DNA of 64,000 bases. Source: Tannerellaceae bacterium (GTDB taxonomy: Bacteria > Bacteroidota > Bacteroidia > Bacteroidales > Tannerellaceae). Position numbers and translations under genes: made by a program. The stretch spans positions 1 through 64,000 of the forward strand of contig JAITRC010000013.1 of assembly GCA_031288615.1 (NCBI GenBank), read 5' to 3'. The notes beneath the pieces are model-generated. The model ran no database searches and was not told the origin of the DNA. It was given only the letters and a program-made list of their open reading frames with translations. This document shows positions 63,231 to 64,000 of the stretch, piece by piece (position 1 is the first letter of the stretch; each line of letters begins with the position of its first letter).

Positions 63231-64000
63231 ATGAGAGGGATTTATACGGTTGCGATACACTGCCTATTTGTTGCCTCGGCAATGGGACAAGTCGTTCCAT
63301 CTTTATTTCGGGCAGCGGAAGGGAGTGAGATGGAGCACTGGGTTGATTCGGTGTTTACCACGCTAAGTGAAGATGAACAAATCGGGCAGTTGTTTATGCC
63401 CATTGTGTACCCCGACGAAAAAGAAGAAAATAGGCAGCGGACTATCCGGTATGTGCGAGATTATGGGATAGGCGGTGTGCTCTATCAAAAAGGGCAAGCT
63501 ACGATACAGGCGGAAGTGACCAATCGGATGCAGGCCGCCGCAGGGGTGCCCCTTTTGGTAGCCCTGGATGGGGAATGGGGGCTGGCGATGCGCTTGGAAG
63601 GAACGGTACGTTTTCCGAAGAACATGGCTATTGGGGCAGGAGACAATGAAGCGCTGACGGAAGCCTACGGCAAAGAGGTAGGTCGGCAGTGCCGCGAGAT
63701 GGGGATTCATATCAACTTCGCACCGGACATGGATGTGAACAGCAATGCGGCCAATCCTGTCATCGGGCTTCGTTCTTTTGGGGAAGACGTACCTCTGGTG
63801 GTACGTCTGGGCTTAGCCTATTCGCGAGGCTTGGAGTCTATGGGTGTCCTTTCGGTGGCCAAACACTTTCCGGGTCATGGAGATACTTCGGAAGATTCGC
63901 ACCGAACGCTCCCTTTGGTGGCACACGACAGGGAGCGGCTGGATAGTGTCGAGCTGCATCCCTTTGTACATTATATAAAGGAAGGGCTGGGAGGCATGAT
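63231..64000 (+). CDS. glycoside hydrolase family 3 (NagZ-type beta-N-acetylhexosaminidase), N-terminal part
   Basis: I translated this frame by hand; it stays open for 256 codons to the window edge, so the C-terminus is missing. A signal peptide is likely (MRGIYTVAIHCLFVASAMG). The GH3 barrel is clear: LSEDEQIGQLFMPIVYP, VPLLVALDGEWGLAMRLEGT, INFAPDMDVNSNAANPVIG, and KHFPGHGDTSEDSH, the loop that in NagZ-type enzymes carries the catalytic His-Asp dyad. These cut N-acetylglucosamine from cell-wall or host glycans. In Bacteroidota this domain is often fused to a C-terminal serine hydrolase (beta-lactamase fold); that part would lie outside the window. Confidence 0.92.
   Translation, partial: MRGIYTVAIHCLFVASAMGQVVPSLFRAAEGSEMEHWVDSVFTTLSEDEQIGQLFMPIVYPDEKEENRQRTIRYVRDYGIGGVLYQKGQATIQAEVTNRMQAAAGVPLLVALDGEWGLAMRLEGTVRFPKNMAIGAGDNEALTEAYGKEVGRQCREMGIHINFAPDMDVNSNAANPVIGLRSFGEDVPLVVRLGLAYSRGLESMGVLSVAKHFPGHGDTSEDSHRTLPLVAHDRERLDSVELHPFVHYIKEGLGGM

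Noticed and set aside
1..64000. CRISPR array, prophage, transposon or rRNA operon
   Set aside because: No regularly spaced repeats, integrase, transposase, phage structural genes or rRNA sequences were seen on either strand.

Overview
The window is chromosomal DNA from a member of Bacteroidota, most likely order Bacteroidales. The signs are a SusC/SusD pair, a DUF3078-type outer-membrane protein, an anaerobic sulfatase maturase with a Ser-type sulfatase, a PorE-like OmpA lipoprotein, almost no Shine-Dalgarno sequences, and repeated promoter -7 boxes of the form TAnnTTTG, sometimes with an upstream TTG. GC content is about one half. I cannot name a genus from the sequence alone. About 50 protein genes and two tRNAs are packed tightly, with many ATGA start/stop overlaps. 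There is no rRNA, CRISPR array, transposase or integrase.

Layout. 1-5.1 kb: a truncated Tat/lipoprotein SGNH hydrolase diverges from a SusC/SusD nutrient-import pair. 5.1-13.0 kb (+): MscS channel, AmiC-type amidase, MCE/MlaD protein, RecQ, a small unknown protein and an MsbA-like ABC exporter. 13.1-15.4 kb: tRNA-Leu(UAG) and pnp. 15.4-18.7 kb: an XRE regulator, the only gene-free stretch above 300 bp (AT-rich, dense in GTTAC motifs), a WbsX-type glycan gene and a DUF5020 protein. 18.7-28.8 kb (-): a long co-directional run M13 peptidase, gyrA, TPR protein, a two-gene amino-sugar module, DUF3078 protein, panB. 28.9-37.1 kb (-): unknown secreted protein, then GT4, GH57, nfnA-like reductase, tyrA, dprA, coaBC and a BASS transporter. 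37.3-41.2 kb (+): clpB, hisH, hisA. 41.2-44.1 kb (-): GT2 glycosyltransferase, lysA, rpmA, rplU. 44.3-48.4 kb (+): gmd, OmpA-family protein, polyprenyl-phosphate sugar-1-P transferase. 48.3-55.1 kb (-): tamB, M23 peptidase, argB. 55.2-57.2 kb (+): tRNA-Gly(CCC), cca, folB. 57.2-63.2 kb (-): anSME, sulfatase, porE-like gene, lpxH, MIP18-type Fe-S protein. A GH3 enzyme begins at 63231 and runs off the end.

Two themes run through the window. First, envelope and surface-glycan biology dominates, and it coincides with several features that look able to vary: a nine-C tract at the 5' end of susC, an exact 29-nt inverted-repeat pair flanking 120 bp just upstream of the WbsX gene (resembling a Bacteroides invertible promoter), and an eight-G tract in a GT2 gene. 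Second, strand composition is very asymmetric. Sense strands tend to be G-rich near the start of long transcription units and C-rich toward the end. In the 55-62 kb region the bias ignores gene direction and flips sign inside the sulfatase gene near 59.65 kb.
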